Source: Candidatus Zambryskibacteria bacterium RIFCSPLOWO2_02_FULL_51_21 (GTDB lineage: Bacteria; Patescibacteriota; Minisyncoccia; Phycocordibacterales; Zambryskibacteraceae). Taken from it: DNA of 57,039 bases. Positions within the stretch are counted from its first letter, which is position 1; each line of letters begins with the position of its first letter. Positions 49,971-57,039 of this stretch are shown here, piece by piece. The notes under the pieces were generated by a model. That model was not told the DNA's origin. It searched no databases and was given only the letters and a program-made list of their open reading frames with translations. Made by a program: the position numbers and the translations under genes. The stretch lies in assembly GCA_001824255.1 (NCBI GenBank), contig MHWQ01000002.1, positions 336,533-393,571 on the forward strand, written 5' to 3'.

Positions 49971-50784
49971 GCAAATCCGCACCTTCCAGGGTGATGTGGC
50001 CGAGGCCCTGGGCCGGCAGAACGAGTCTTTGGTTTCCATCCAGCGGCAGGAAACAGCAAAAAGGCCGCCGGAATCTTCCGCAGAATCCGAACTCGACAAG
50101 AAGAAAAAGGATTTCCTTTTTCTTCTTGTCGGCAGCGCCTTTCTCATCATCGTGGGCTCGCTCGGCGCATGGTTCGGCTACAAGGAATACCAGAGGAGGA
50201 TTGCTCCGCCCGTCGTGACGGTGCCGACGAGCCGCTTCATCACCGCCTCGAAAGAAACTACTCTCGGCATCGCCACCATGACGCGCGAGGAATTCGCCCT
50301 TGCCTTTGCCGAAGTAGCACGGGACGTGCCGGCGGGAGCAATTCTTCACGTCGCCGTTGCGCCGGAAATCACGACTTCGCAATTTTTGAATATACTCGAA
50401 GTTCGAGCGCCTGGAGCCTTGGTGAGGTCCTTCGACAAACTCTTCATGATAGGCGTCATCGGAGGAAATCCCTTCCTCATCGTGAAGCTTGTTTCATTCG
50501 AGAACGCCTTTGCCGGCATGCTCTCGTGGGAAAGTACCATGCCCCAGGACCTTCTACCTCTCTTCCCGCAAAACGAGGGGCTGAAAGCGATTACCACGAC
50601 ATCCGTCTTCAAAGATATCGTCGTGAGGAATAAGGACGTGCGCGCTCTTCCCGGAGGAGCAAGCTCCACCACGCCCGTTTTGCTTTATACCTTCTTCGAC
50701 AACAAAATGCTGATTATCACCGACAGTATCGAGGCCCTGGAAACCCTGATGGACCGGCTGACCCGGGAGCGACTTTCCCGTTAG
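49936..50784 (+). CDS. Single-pass membrane protein with large outer domain
   Basis: 282 aa. Cytosolic N-terminal helix, KKKK then one membrane helix (about 57-76), followed by a 200-residue soluble domain (EFALAFAEVARDVPAGAILHVAVAPE and FDNKMLIITDSIEAL). Family not recognised. ATG at 49936 is eight bases after TATAAT (49922-49927) in the preceding gene. A 17-bp-arm perfect hairpin covers the KKKKDFLFLL codons. Confidence 0.65.
   Translation: MDESQGEKSELKQIRTFQGDVAEALGRQNESLVSIQRQETAKRPPESSAESELDKKKKDFLFLLVGSAFLIIVGSLGAWFGYKEYQRRIAPPVVTVPTSRFITASKETTLGIATMTREEFALAFAEVARDVPAGAILHVAVAPEITTSQFLNILEVRAPGALVRSFDKLFMIGVIGGNPFLIVKLVSFENAFAGMLSWESTMPQDLLPLFPQNEGLKAITTTSVFKDIVVRNKDVRALPGGASSTTPVLLYTFFDNKMLIITDSIEALETLMDRLTRERLSR
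50095..50130. repeat. Perfect 17-bp-arm inverted repeat in a CDS
   Basis: Arms 50095-50111 and 50114-50130 are exact complements with a two-base centre. It codes the junction of the Lys cluster and membrane helix. Confidence 0.9.
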
Positions 50785-50818
50785 CTAGCGTTCTGTTACA
50801 CTAGTGAATACCCAAAAT

Positions 50819-51187
50819 ATGACTATAGACTACGAACACTTCAAAAATAAGCTCGAGACGGAGAAAAAGCTCTTGGAAAAGGAGCTTCACAAGGTCGGCA
50901 GGGTGAATCCCGACAATCCCTCCGACTGGGAACCCACTCCTCCGGGCGACCGAGATATTTCCCAGGCCGACGAGAACACTATGGCCGACACCATGGAGGG
51001 TTACGGCGGCAACACCGCTATCGTCAACACGCTTGAGAAGCGCTACATGGACGTGAGAAGCGGCCTCGACAAGATTAAGCACGGCACCTACGGCCTCTGC
51101 CAGGTCTGCGGCAAAGAAATCGAAGCGGATAAACTCGAAGCGAATCCATCGGCCAGAACCTGTAAAGAACACGTGGACTCAATTTAA
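50819..51187 (+). CDS. DksA/TraR zinc-finger family protein
   Basis: 122 aa: helical coiled N-terminus, then YGLCQVCGKEI...RTCKEH, a zinc finger whose last ligand is His instead of Cys. ATG 50819 fits the family start better than the GTG at 50804. May bind RNA polymerase in its secondary channel by analogy to DksA. Confidence 0.8.
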   Translation: MTIDYEHFKNKLETEKKLLEKELHKVGRVNPDNPSDWEPTPPGDRDISQADENTMADTMEGYGGNTAIVNTLEKRYMDVRSGLDKIKHGTYGLCQVCGKEIEADKLEANPSARTCKEHVDSI

Positions 51188-51201
51188 ATAAAATCCCGTT
51201 G

Positions 51202-51207
51202 TATAAT
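51202..51207 (+). promoter_or_regulatory. -10 box of comM inside an inverted repeat
   Basis: TATAAT is flanked by CGTTG and CAACG (51197-51212) and lies seven bases before the ATG. Confidence 0.5.
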
Positions 51208-51214
51208 CAACGAG

Positions 51215-52744
51215 ATGAGTTTCTCGAAAGTTTATTCCGCGCAGACGCAGCTACTCAACGTTACACCCATTTCAGTTGAGACGGATATTACGCGCGGAAG
51301 TTTGTTTGCTTTTGCCATCGTGGGCCTCCCCGACAAGTCGGTCGAGGAAGCAAGAGACAGAGTAAGCGCGGCCATCAAGAATTCCGGCTTCAAATCGCCG
51401 AAGAATAATAATCACAAGATTGTAATTTCCTTAGCGCCCGCCTCTCTCGAGAAGCAGGGCGCTTCTTTCGACGTCGCTATCGCCCTCTCGTATCTACTGG
51501 CAAACGACGAAATAAATTTCGACCCGGAGAAAAAGATTTTCCTCGGCGAACTTTCCCTTGACGGGAAAGTTCGCCCCGTCCGCGGCGTCTTGCCCGTCGC
51601 CCGATTCGCCAGGGAGAAGGGATTCAAAGAACTTTACGTGCCGGTTGAGAATGCGAGAGAAGCGGCATTGATTGACGACATCCTTGTTTACGGCGTGAGG
51701 GATTTGAGAACCCTGATTGAGCATTTGACGGGAGAAAAAACGCTTGATGCGGAAGAAAAAACTCTTCTGGATGAAAGCGTTGTCATAACGCCAACCGACT
51801 TCGCCGACGTGAGAGGTCAGGAGAGGGCCAAGAGGGGACTCCTCATTGCCGCGGCGGGCGGGCACAATGTCGCCATGTACGGCCCGCCCGGCACGGGAAA
51901 GACCATGCTGGCGAAAGCGTTTGCCGGCATCCTGCCCAAGCTCACATTCGATGAAGCGCTCGAAGCAACGGGCATTCACTCCGTCGCCGGGACTCTCCAG
52001 GAAACTTTCATAACCAATCCGCCCTTCCGTTCGCCTCACCACACCGCTTCATATGTCTCTCTTGTCGGCGGCGGGACGAATCCCAGGCCGGGAGAAATCA
52101 CTCTGGCCCATCGTGGTGTACTCTTCATGGACGAATTTCCGGAATTCGAGAGAAGAGTGATAGAGAGTTTGCGCCAGCCGCTCGAAGACAAAGTAATTTC
52201 CGTCGCACGAGCGAAGGGTACGGCTCACTTCCCGGCCAACGTCCTTCTCGTCGCCGCCATGAACCCGTGCCCTTGCGGCAATTACGGCTTCCGCGGGAAG
52301 CAGTGCATCTGCACGCCAAGCGCTTTGCAAAGGTACAGGAGAAAAATGTCCGGACCAATCATGGACCGCATAGATATTTGGCTTGAGGTGGACAGAATTC
52401 TGCCTCACGAACTCGGAAGCGAAGGCAGAGTGGGCGATGAGAGCAAAAGTTTCAGAACTGCGGTGGAAAAAGCCAGGAAAATTCAATCAGAAAGATTTAA
52501 AGATAAGAAAATTTCAAAAAACGGCGAAATGGGAGCGAAAGAACTGGTCCTCCACGTGAAGCTTGAGAAAGACGCCGAGAAAGCATTGAATCTGGCGGCG
52601 GAAAGACTGGGATTCTCTCCTCGCGTATATCACCGGATGATAAAAGTTGCGCGCACTATCGCAGACCTTGAGGGTTCAGATATCGTTAAGACAAATCACA
52701 TCCTCGAAGCGGTGGAATATCGTCCGAAGAAGTTTGATTTGTAA
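51215..52744 (+). CDS. comM: ComM/YifB family AAA+ Mg-chelatase-like ATPase
   Basis: 509 aa. N-terminal Lon-like domain (VEARDRVSAAIKNSGF variants, GELSLDGKVRPVRG), Walker A GPPGTGKTMLAKAF, Walker B GVLFMDEFPEF and a Cys motif (NPCPCGNYGF). In other bacteria ComM drives branch migration of incoming DNA. Fits with the ComEC parts in the window. Hairpin with 13-bp arms at 51545-51575. Confidence 0.94.
   Translation: MSFSKVYSAQTQLLNVTPISVETDITRGSLFAFAIVGLPDKSVEEARDRVSAAIKNSGFKSPKNNNHKIVISLAPASLEKQGASFDVAIALSYLLANDEINFDPEKKIFLGELSLDGKVRPVRGVLPVARFAREKGFKELYVPVENAREAALIDDILVYGVRDLRTLIEHLTGEKTLDAEEKTLLDESVVITPTDFADVRGQERAKRGLLIAAAGGHNVAMYGPPGTGKTMLAKAFAGILPKLTFDEALEATGIHSVAGTLQETFITNPPFRSPHHTASYVSLVGGGTNPRPGEITLAHRGVLFMDEFPEFERRVIESLRQPLEDKVISVARAKGTAHFPANVLLVAAMNPCPCGNYGFRGKQCICTPSALQRYRRKMSGPIMDRIDIWLEVDRILPHELGSEGRVGDESKSFRTAVEKARKIQSERFKDKKISKNGEMGAKELVLHVKLEKDAEKALNLAAERLGFSPRVYHRMIKVARTIADLEGSDIVKTNHILEAVEYRPKKFDL
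51545..51575. repeat. Perfect inverted repeat in comM
   Basis: GGCGAACTTTCCC and GGGAAAGTTCGCC flank TTGAC in the conserved GELSLDGKVR codons. Confidence 0.9.
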
Positions 52745-52746
52745 GA

Positions 52747-52752
52747 TATACT
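52747..52752 (+). promoter_or_regulatory. -10 box of the lycopene-cyclase-domain gene
   Basis: TATACT seven bases before the ATG at 52760, right after the comM stop. Confidence 0.55.
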
Positions 52753-52759
52753 TATTTGC

Positions 52760-53188
52760 ATGAAAAGATTTTATTATCTAACCACGCTCATCTTCGTATT
52801 TTGCATTCCTGCGGCCGCATCATACTTTTTTCTTAAGGAACATGTTTCGATTGGGGCATTGATTCCCTTTATCGTGCTAATCACAATCATGGGAAGCATT
52901 TGGGATGTATGGGCAACGCGACACAGCAAGAAAGACAGGGTGTGGCTCTGGCAATTCAATCACTCGGATACTTTAGGTATTAAATTTTTAGGACTGCCAA
53001 TCGAAGAATACCTTTTCTACGTGACGAGCGGTACATATGTGGTTTTTATGTGGGAAGGAATGAAACTTATTAGAAATCAGGGGCTGACGGAAGCATATAT
53101 TATGGTTGGAGGAATGGCGGTTTGGACTTTTATTTCCATCACCATACCTTATATTTTTTCTCCAAAAGGAGATAGATTGATTAACTAG
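52760..53188 (+). CDS. Lycopene-cyclase-domain membrane protein
   Basis: 142 aa with about four membrane segments. WDVWATRHSKKDRVWLW and GLPIEEYLFYV match the lycopene cyclase domain (PxEE motif) of CrtY heterodimeric enzymes. No other carotenoid gene is in the window, so the substrate is uncertain. Codons look more AT-rich than neighbours. Ends overlapping the convergent peptidase by four bases. Confidence 0.75.
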   Translation: MKRFYYLTTLIFVFCIPAAASYFFLKEHVSIGALIPFIVLITIMGSIWDVWATRHSKKDRVWLWQFNHSDTLGIKFLGLPIEEYLFYVTSGTYVVFMWEGMKLIRNQGLTEAYIMVGGMAVWTFISITIPYIFSPKGDRLIN

Positions 53189-54165
53189 AACGGATTCTTC
53201 GCTCCTCTGATTTCGAAGTGGACGTGAGGGCCCGTTGAGCGGCCGGTGTTACCGACAGCACCTATAACTTCGCCCTGCGAGACGTGCTCTCCGACCGTGA
53301 CATTTACTCTCGACATATGGCCGTAAACGGTCTGCGTGCCGTTCGGATGCTTGATGGCAACGTAGAGTCCATAGCCGCCGTTGTAGCCGGAAGTCTTGGC
53401 GATAATAACCGTGCCTTCGGCCGAAGCTATAAGCGGCGTGCCGGTCGGAGCGGCAATGTCCACGCCGTTATAGCCGTGAATACCCTGAGTCTTCCTGCCG
53501 CCGATAATCGGACGGATGAAATAGCCGGAAGAAACAACTGTCTGCGAAGTGCTCTTGGCGATGGCGCTCTGTGTAGCGCTTATGACACCGTCCGGAATGA
53601 TAATCACATCGCCCACGGCAATTTTCGAGCCGGTTTCGAGCCCGTTATATGAAAGGATGTCGTTCAAGTCGGCCTTGTACTTCTGGGCAATGCTCTGGAG
53701 AGTGTCTCCCGACTTCACCGTATGCTTCACGCCCGTTATCGGCAGGATTACGAGTTCCTGTCCGACCTTGAGCGTGCGGCTCGTCATGTTGTTGGCCCAG
53801 ACGATGGTGTTGGCCGAAACGCCGAACATCTCGGCTATGCCCGAGAGAGTGTCACCCGGACGGACGACGTAAGTGCTGATTTCTCCGGTGCCGGACTTGC
53901 CGAGGTCGATGTAGGCCCCGGCATCTTCGCCCGAGGCGAGAGCGGAACCCTCTATCGTGGCAAGAAGAGGCCCGCCGATGCCGACGGGGTTAAGATTCAG
54001 ATATCCTTCGAGCAAATCCATGGTCTGGGAGTTGCCGGCATCATAATTCTCCGGCATGCGCAAAACCTTGCCGCTCTGGCTTCGGGCTGAGACCAGGACG
54101 GGCAGGAGGATAAGGCCCAATATGACGAAATGGCTCAACAGAGCCATATGACCACGTTCTTTCAT
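53185..54165 (-). CDS. LysM-LysM-M23 peptidoglycan-associated protein
   Basis: 326 aa. N-terminal hydrophobic helix (about 8-25), two LysM domains (VVRPGDTLSGIAEMFGV and HTVKSGDTLQSIAQKYK) and a C-terminal M23 domain ending GNTGRSTGPHVHFEI. The first zinc-ligand motif reads GYNGVDIA, where the usual HxGxD has Tyr at the His position; a His lies two residues earlier (IHGYNGVD). Activity as an endopeptidase is therefore uncertain. Start five bases after TATAGA. Confidence 0.85.
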   Translation of the reverse strand: MKERGHMALLSHFVILGLILLPVLVSARSQSGKVLRMPENYDAGNSQTMDLLEGYLNLNPVGIGGPLLATIEGSALASGEDAGAYIDLGKSGTGEISTYVVRPGDTLSGIAEMFGVSANTIVWANNMTSRTLKVGQELVILPITGVKHTVKSGDTLQSIAQKYKADLNDILSYNGLETGSKIAVGDVIIIPDGVISATQSAIAKSTSQTVVSSGYFIRPIIGGRKTQGIHGYNGVDIAAPTGTPLIASAEGTVIIAKTSGYNGGYGLYVAIKHPNGTQTVYGHMSRVNVTVGEHVSQGEVIGAVGNTGRSTGPHVHFEIRGAKNPF

Positions 54166-54225
54166 TGATGTCTATATATTATATTCCCGCCAATGCCGCA
54201 CCACAATTGACCTATCCCCATATGC

Positions 54226-54231
54226 TATAGT
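54226..54231 (+). promoter_or_regulatory. -10 box of uvrD
   Basis: TATAGT seven bases before the GTG at 54239. Confidence 0.5.
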
Positions 54232-54238
54232 GTGCTCT

Positions 54239-56167
54239 GTGAAGCAAATTTCTCTCAATCCGGAGCAAAAAAGAGCAGTTGAGGCGACGGAGGGTCCGGT
54301 TCTAATCCTCGCGGGCGCCGGCGCCGGCAAAACCAAGACTATAGCCGAGCGTATCCGCCACCTGGTGGGCAAAGGAGTGGCTCCTTCGGAAATCCTCGCC
54401 ATCACCTTCACCAATAAAGCAGCCAAAGAGATGCGCGAGCGGATTGAGGCGGGACTCCAGACCGACGAGAACCTCAACCGGCCGGTTTCCATGAGTGAAA
54501 GGCCGTTTGTCTCGACCTTCCACTCGCTCGGCGTCCATATTTTGCGGGAACACGCCGGGCGGGTGGGGGTGAAGAAGCATTTCTCCATCTTCGACAAGGA
54601 CGACAGCAAGAAACTGGTTAAAGAGGCCCTCGTCTCTTTGGGCCTGGACCCCAAAACTCATGAGCCGGGAGCGATTCTCGGCGTTATCTCGAAGCTCAAA
54701 GGGAGGGGGATAAGCCACAGAGAGTGGGGAGCTGAAGGGCGCCTGCCTGCCGGCAGGCAGGGCTACTTCATGGACGTGGTGGGACAGGTCTGGCCGATTT
54801 ACGAAAAAGCTCTTGAAAGGGAGAATGCGCTCGACTTCGACGACCTCCTGCTTAAGACCAACAATCTCCTGAGAGACGACGGTGCCGTGCGCGACCACTA
54901 CCGACGCGTCTGGAAATATATCCACATTGACGAATACCAGGACACCAACCGCGTGCAGTATGAAATCAGCCAGGCGCTCGTAGGCGCTGATAAAAATATC
55001 TGCGTCGTGGGCGACATCGACCAGAACATTTATTCCTGGCGCGGTGCCGATATCAAAAATATTCTCGCTTTCGAAGACGACTACCCCAATTCGCAGACCA
55101 TCACACTGGAAAAAAATTACCGTTCGACCAAGACGATTTTAGAGGCGGCCAACGCTGTCATCGAGAAGAATAAAATGAGAAGAGAAAAAAATCTTTTCAC
55201 CGAAAATCCGGCGGGAGAGAAAATCGGCGTCGTTTCGACGCTCGACGAGACGACTGAGGCGCTCTTCATCGCCTCCAGAGCGAAGGAGTTGATAAAAAAT
55301 AACGTGCCGCCCGACGAAATTGCCGTGCTTTACCGCGCCAACTTCCAGTCGCGCGTCATGGAAGAAGCATTTTTGAAATTGGATGTGCCCTACCAGATTC
55401 TCGGCACCAGATTCTTCGAGAGAAGGGAGGTAAAAGACGTTATTTCCTATCTGCGCGCGGCGCTGAACCCCGACAGTCTCTCGGACCTGAAGCGCGTTAT
55501 CAATACTCCCGCGCGCGGCATCGGCAAAACAAGCATCGTGAAGATTTTTTCGGGCCTTGAGAGTGAGCTGCCGCTCGGCATGAGGACAAAAGTTTCAAGT
55601 TTTAGGCATTTATTGGAGCGGATTGCCGAAGCCGCGAGGAAAGAAAAAATTTCCGAAACAATTCTCTTCATCATCAAGGAATCCGGGCTTGAAGAAGAGT
55701 GGAAAGAGGGCGGGGAAGACGGCTCCGCGCGGCTCGAGAACGCCTACGAGCTGGCAAACTACGCGACCAGATTCGACGACCTTCCGGGCGAAGACGGAGT
55801 TTCGGCCTTTCTCTCGGAAACGGCTCTGCAGAGCGACCAGGACGAATTGAAGGAGGAGAAAAAGGCTGTGCGCCTCATGACCGTGCACGCCGCCAAAGGG
55901 CTCGAATTCGACGCCGTTTTCGTCGCGGGACTCGAGGACGGATTATTCCCGCACGCCAGAGCCAGCGCGTCGCGCGTCACGCCGGAAGAAGCGGAGGAAG
56001 AGCGCCGCCTTTTCTACGTGGCGCTCACCCGCGCGAGGAAGAAGGTGTATCTTACTTACGCGCAGACGCGTTCGGTCTTCGGCCGGACGCAGGTCAACAT
56101 GCCTTCGGAATTTATCTCCGACATTCCGGAGAAATTGCTCGAAGATGACATTGCGATAGAATTCTAA
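54239..56167 (+). CDS. uvrD: UvrD/PcrA-type superfamily 1 DNA helicase
   Basis: 642 aa from GTG 54239 (an earlier GTG at 54230 is possible). Motifs: LNPEQKRAVEA (Q), GAGAGKTKT (I), AITFTNKAAKEM, HIDEYQDTN (II), GDIDQNIYSWRGAD (III), LEKNYRS, TVHAAKGLEFDAVFV (V), RRLFYVALTRAR (VI). Unwinds DNA in repair. An in-frame palindromic repeat adds LPAGRQG near residue 171, before the LDFDDLL helix. Confidence 0.95.
   Translation: MKQISLNPEQKRAVEATEGPVLILAGAGAGKTKTIAERIRHLVGKGVAPSEILAITFTNKAAKEMRERIEAGLQTDENLNRPVSMSERPFVSTFHSLGVHILREHAGRVGVKKHFSIFDKDDSKKLVKEALVSLGLDPKTHEPGAILGVISKLKGRGISHREWGAEGRLPAGRQGYFMDVVGQVWPIYEKALERENALDFDDLLLKTNNLLRDDGAVRDHYRRVWKYIHIDEYQDTNRVQYEISQALVGADKNICVVGDIDQNIYSWRGADIKNILAFEDDYPNSQTITLEKNYRSTKTILEAANAVIEKNKMRREKNLFTENPAGEKIGVVSTLDETTEALFIASRAKELIKNNVPPDEIAVLYRANFQSRVMEEAFLKLDVPYQILGTRFFERREVKDVISYLRAALNPDSLSDLKRVINTPARGIGKTSIVKIFSGLESELPLGMRTKVSSFRHLLERIAEAARKEKISETILFIIKESGLEEEWKEGGEDGSARLENAYELANYATRFDDLPGEDGVSAFLSETALQSDQDELKEEKKAVRLMTVHAAKGLEFDAVFVAGLEDGLFPHARASASRVTPEEAEEERRLFYVALTRARKKVYLTYAQTRSVFGRTQVNMPSEFISDIPEKLLEDDIAIEF
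54742..54761. repeat. Palindromic repeat, copy 5 (in uvrD)
   Basis: Perfect 20-bp unit, translated LPAGRQG. Confidence 0.95.
56157..56162 (+). promoter_or_regulatory. -10 box of rsmA (leaderless)
   Basis: TAGAAT in the last codons of uvrD, exactly six bases before the ATG at 56169. Confidence 0.55.
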
Positions 56168-56168
56168 T

Positions 56169-56951
56169 ATGTACGCGAAAAAATCATTGGGACAGCATTT
56201 TCTCAAATCGGAGCGCGCTCTCACGAAAATTGTCGAGGCGGGAGAAATTTCTCCCGGCGAGACGGTTCTGGAGATCGGCCCGGGCACCGGAACATTGACG
56301 GAAAAATTGTTAAAAACGGGAGTAAAAGTAATCGCGGTAGAAAAAGACGACAATCTTTTCGAATTTTTAAAAAATAAATTCCAAAGTCAAAATTTAGAAT
56401 TAGTTCATGATGATATTTTAAACTTTGATACCGCGTTGATTGATGTTCGCTACAAAGTAGTAGCGAACATCCCATACAATCTCACCGGAATTATTCTGGA
56501 AAAATTTCTTTCGACGGAAAACCAGCCGGAGAGAATGGTGCTTCTGGTGCAGAAGGAGGTAGCAGAAAGAATTGTCGCTGGACGCCTGCCTACCGGTAGG
56601 CAGGGGAAAGAAAGTATACTCTCAATTTCGGTCAAGGCGTACGGCGAGCCGAAATACATAGAGAAAGTGCTGGCCGGCTCCTTCACCCCCGCGCCGCAAG
56701 TCGATTCCGCCATCATTTCTATAGCGAATATTTCAAAAAAGTTCTTTAGCGACTTTTCTGAAAAATTCTTCTTCACTCTACTCAAGGCGGGTTTCAAGTC
56801 GAAGAGGAAGAAGCTCTCTTCCAACCTCTCGACTCTGGCAAGTAAGGAAAAAACGCTTGAAATCTTCGAAAAACTGGGTCTGGACCCCAACTTGCGGGCG
56901 GAAAATGTCTCAGTAGAGCTCTGGCGGGAACTTGCGACTCTATTTGGTTAA
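56169..56951 (+). CDS. rsmA: 16S rRNA dimethyladenosine transferase (KsgA)
   Basis: 260 aa. SAM site VLEIGPGTGTLTEKLL, VEKDDNL, HDDILNFD and catalytic NIPYNLT. Dimethylates two adjacent adenosines at the 16S 3' end. LPTGRQG from a variant palindromic repeat sits near residue 140; a further hairpin lies at 56445-56468. Confidence 0.95.
   Translation: MYAKKSLGQHFLKSERALTKIVEAGEISPGETVLEIGPGTGTLTEKLLKTGVKVIAVEKDDNLFEFLKNKFQSQNLELVHDDILNFDTALIDVRYKVVANIPYNLTGIILEKFLSTENQPERMVLLVQKEVAERIVAGRLPTGRQGKESILSISVKAYGEPKYIEKVLAGSFTPAPQVDSAIISIANISKKFFSDFSEKFFFTLLKAGFKSKRKKLSSNLSTLASKEKTLEIFEKLGLDPNLRAENVSVELWRELATLFG
56445..56468. repeat. Perfect inverted repeat in rsmA
   Basis: GTTCGCTAC and GTAGCGAAC flank AAAGTA in the VRYKVVAN codons. 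Confidence 0.85.
56585..56604. repeat. Palindromic repeat, symmetric variant (in rsmA)
   Basis: CCTGCCTACCGGTAGGCAGG differs from the main unit at two mirror positions and remains a perfect palindrome. Translated LPTGRQG. Confidence 0.95.
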
Positions 56952-57039
56952 ATCCGGAACTAGAAAGACGGCAAGCTTGTCCCGACTTGTGTCATGAGCC
57001 CAATTGTGGGAAACGGCACGCATGCCACCCCCACATATA

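Noticed and set aside
1690-56604. CRISPR-like interpretation of the palindromic repeats
   Set aside because: Copies are kilobases apart with no regular spacers and no cas genes.

Overview
The window looks like a chromosome segment from a Candidate Phyla Radiation (Patescibacteria, probably Parcubacteria-like) bacterium with moderate to high GC. The evidence is a ribosomal cluster without rpmD (uL30 is missing between rpsE and rplO), unusually compact versions of several conserved proteins (uL3, uL15, Pgk), ComEC split into a membrane gene and a metallo-beta-lactamase gene, many short orphan genes, and an in-frame palindromic repeat that encodes LPAGRQ-type peptides. I did not run any search; lineage is inferred from these traits.

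Layout. 1-4.3 kb: infC-rpmI-rplT, a DUF1003 membrane protein, orphan genes, a structured RNA locus and ndk. 4.3-24.0 kb, read leftward: the str, S10 and spc ribosomal operons in nearly classical order (rpsL-rpsG, fusA, tuf-rpsJ-rplC-rplD-rplW-rplB, then rpsS to secY-adk-map). The order is interrupted by orphan genes and by an inserted block between rplB and rpsS that holds an L10-type leader, rplJ-rplL, a winged-helix protein and an MscS-like helix protein. 24.0-38.8 kb: site-2 protease, rpmB, a second structured RNA locus, the two ComEC parts, sodA, rnhA-recJ, a cysteine-rich lamin-tail protein, HIT protein, tpiA-pgk, a large repeat-containing surface protein, a lipoprotein and exonuclease III. 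38.8-40.3 kb: a third RNA locus, YraN and five tRNA genes (Gly-UCC, Pro-UGG, Pro-CGG, Gly-GCC, Arg-UCG). 40.3-57 kb: cca, HU, RNase Y, ClpP, HD hydrolase, secreted or anchored small proteins, H+-pyrophosphatase, nusA, rpsO, NYN protein, DksA-like protein, ComM, a lycopene-cyclase-domain protein, LysM-M23 protein, UvrD-type helicase and rsmA.

Two expression architectures stand out. Most conserved genes lack a Shine-Dalgarno (SD) sequence; a TANNNT box lies about 6 bases before the start codon, which predicts leaderless mRNAs. In contrast, about nine short orphan genes have strong AGGAGG-like sites, most have their own terminator, and at least five have -35/-10 promoters with 17-base spacers. 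Two of the RNA loci are not assigned to any family, and the third has only a tentative 6S-like fold. Together with the dispersed CCTGCCTGCCGGCAGGCAGG palindrome, these are the most interesting signals here.

Functionally the window is translation-centred (ribosomal proteins, EF-Tu, EF-G, IF-3, KsgA, tRNAs, CCA addition). Protein export (SecY), adenylate and nucleoside diphosphate kinases, RNA turnover (RNase Y, RNase HI), DNA repair (RecJ, UvrD, ExoIII), DNA uptake (ComEC parts, ComM), proteolysis and cell-surface functions complete the set.
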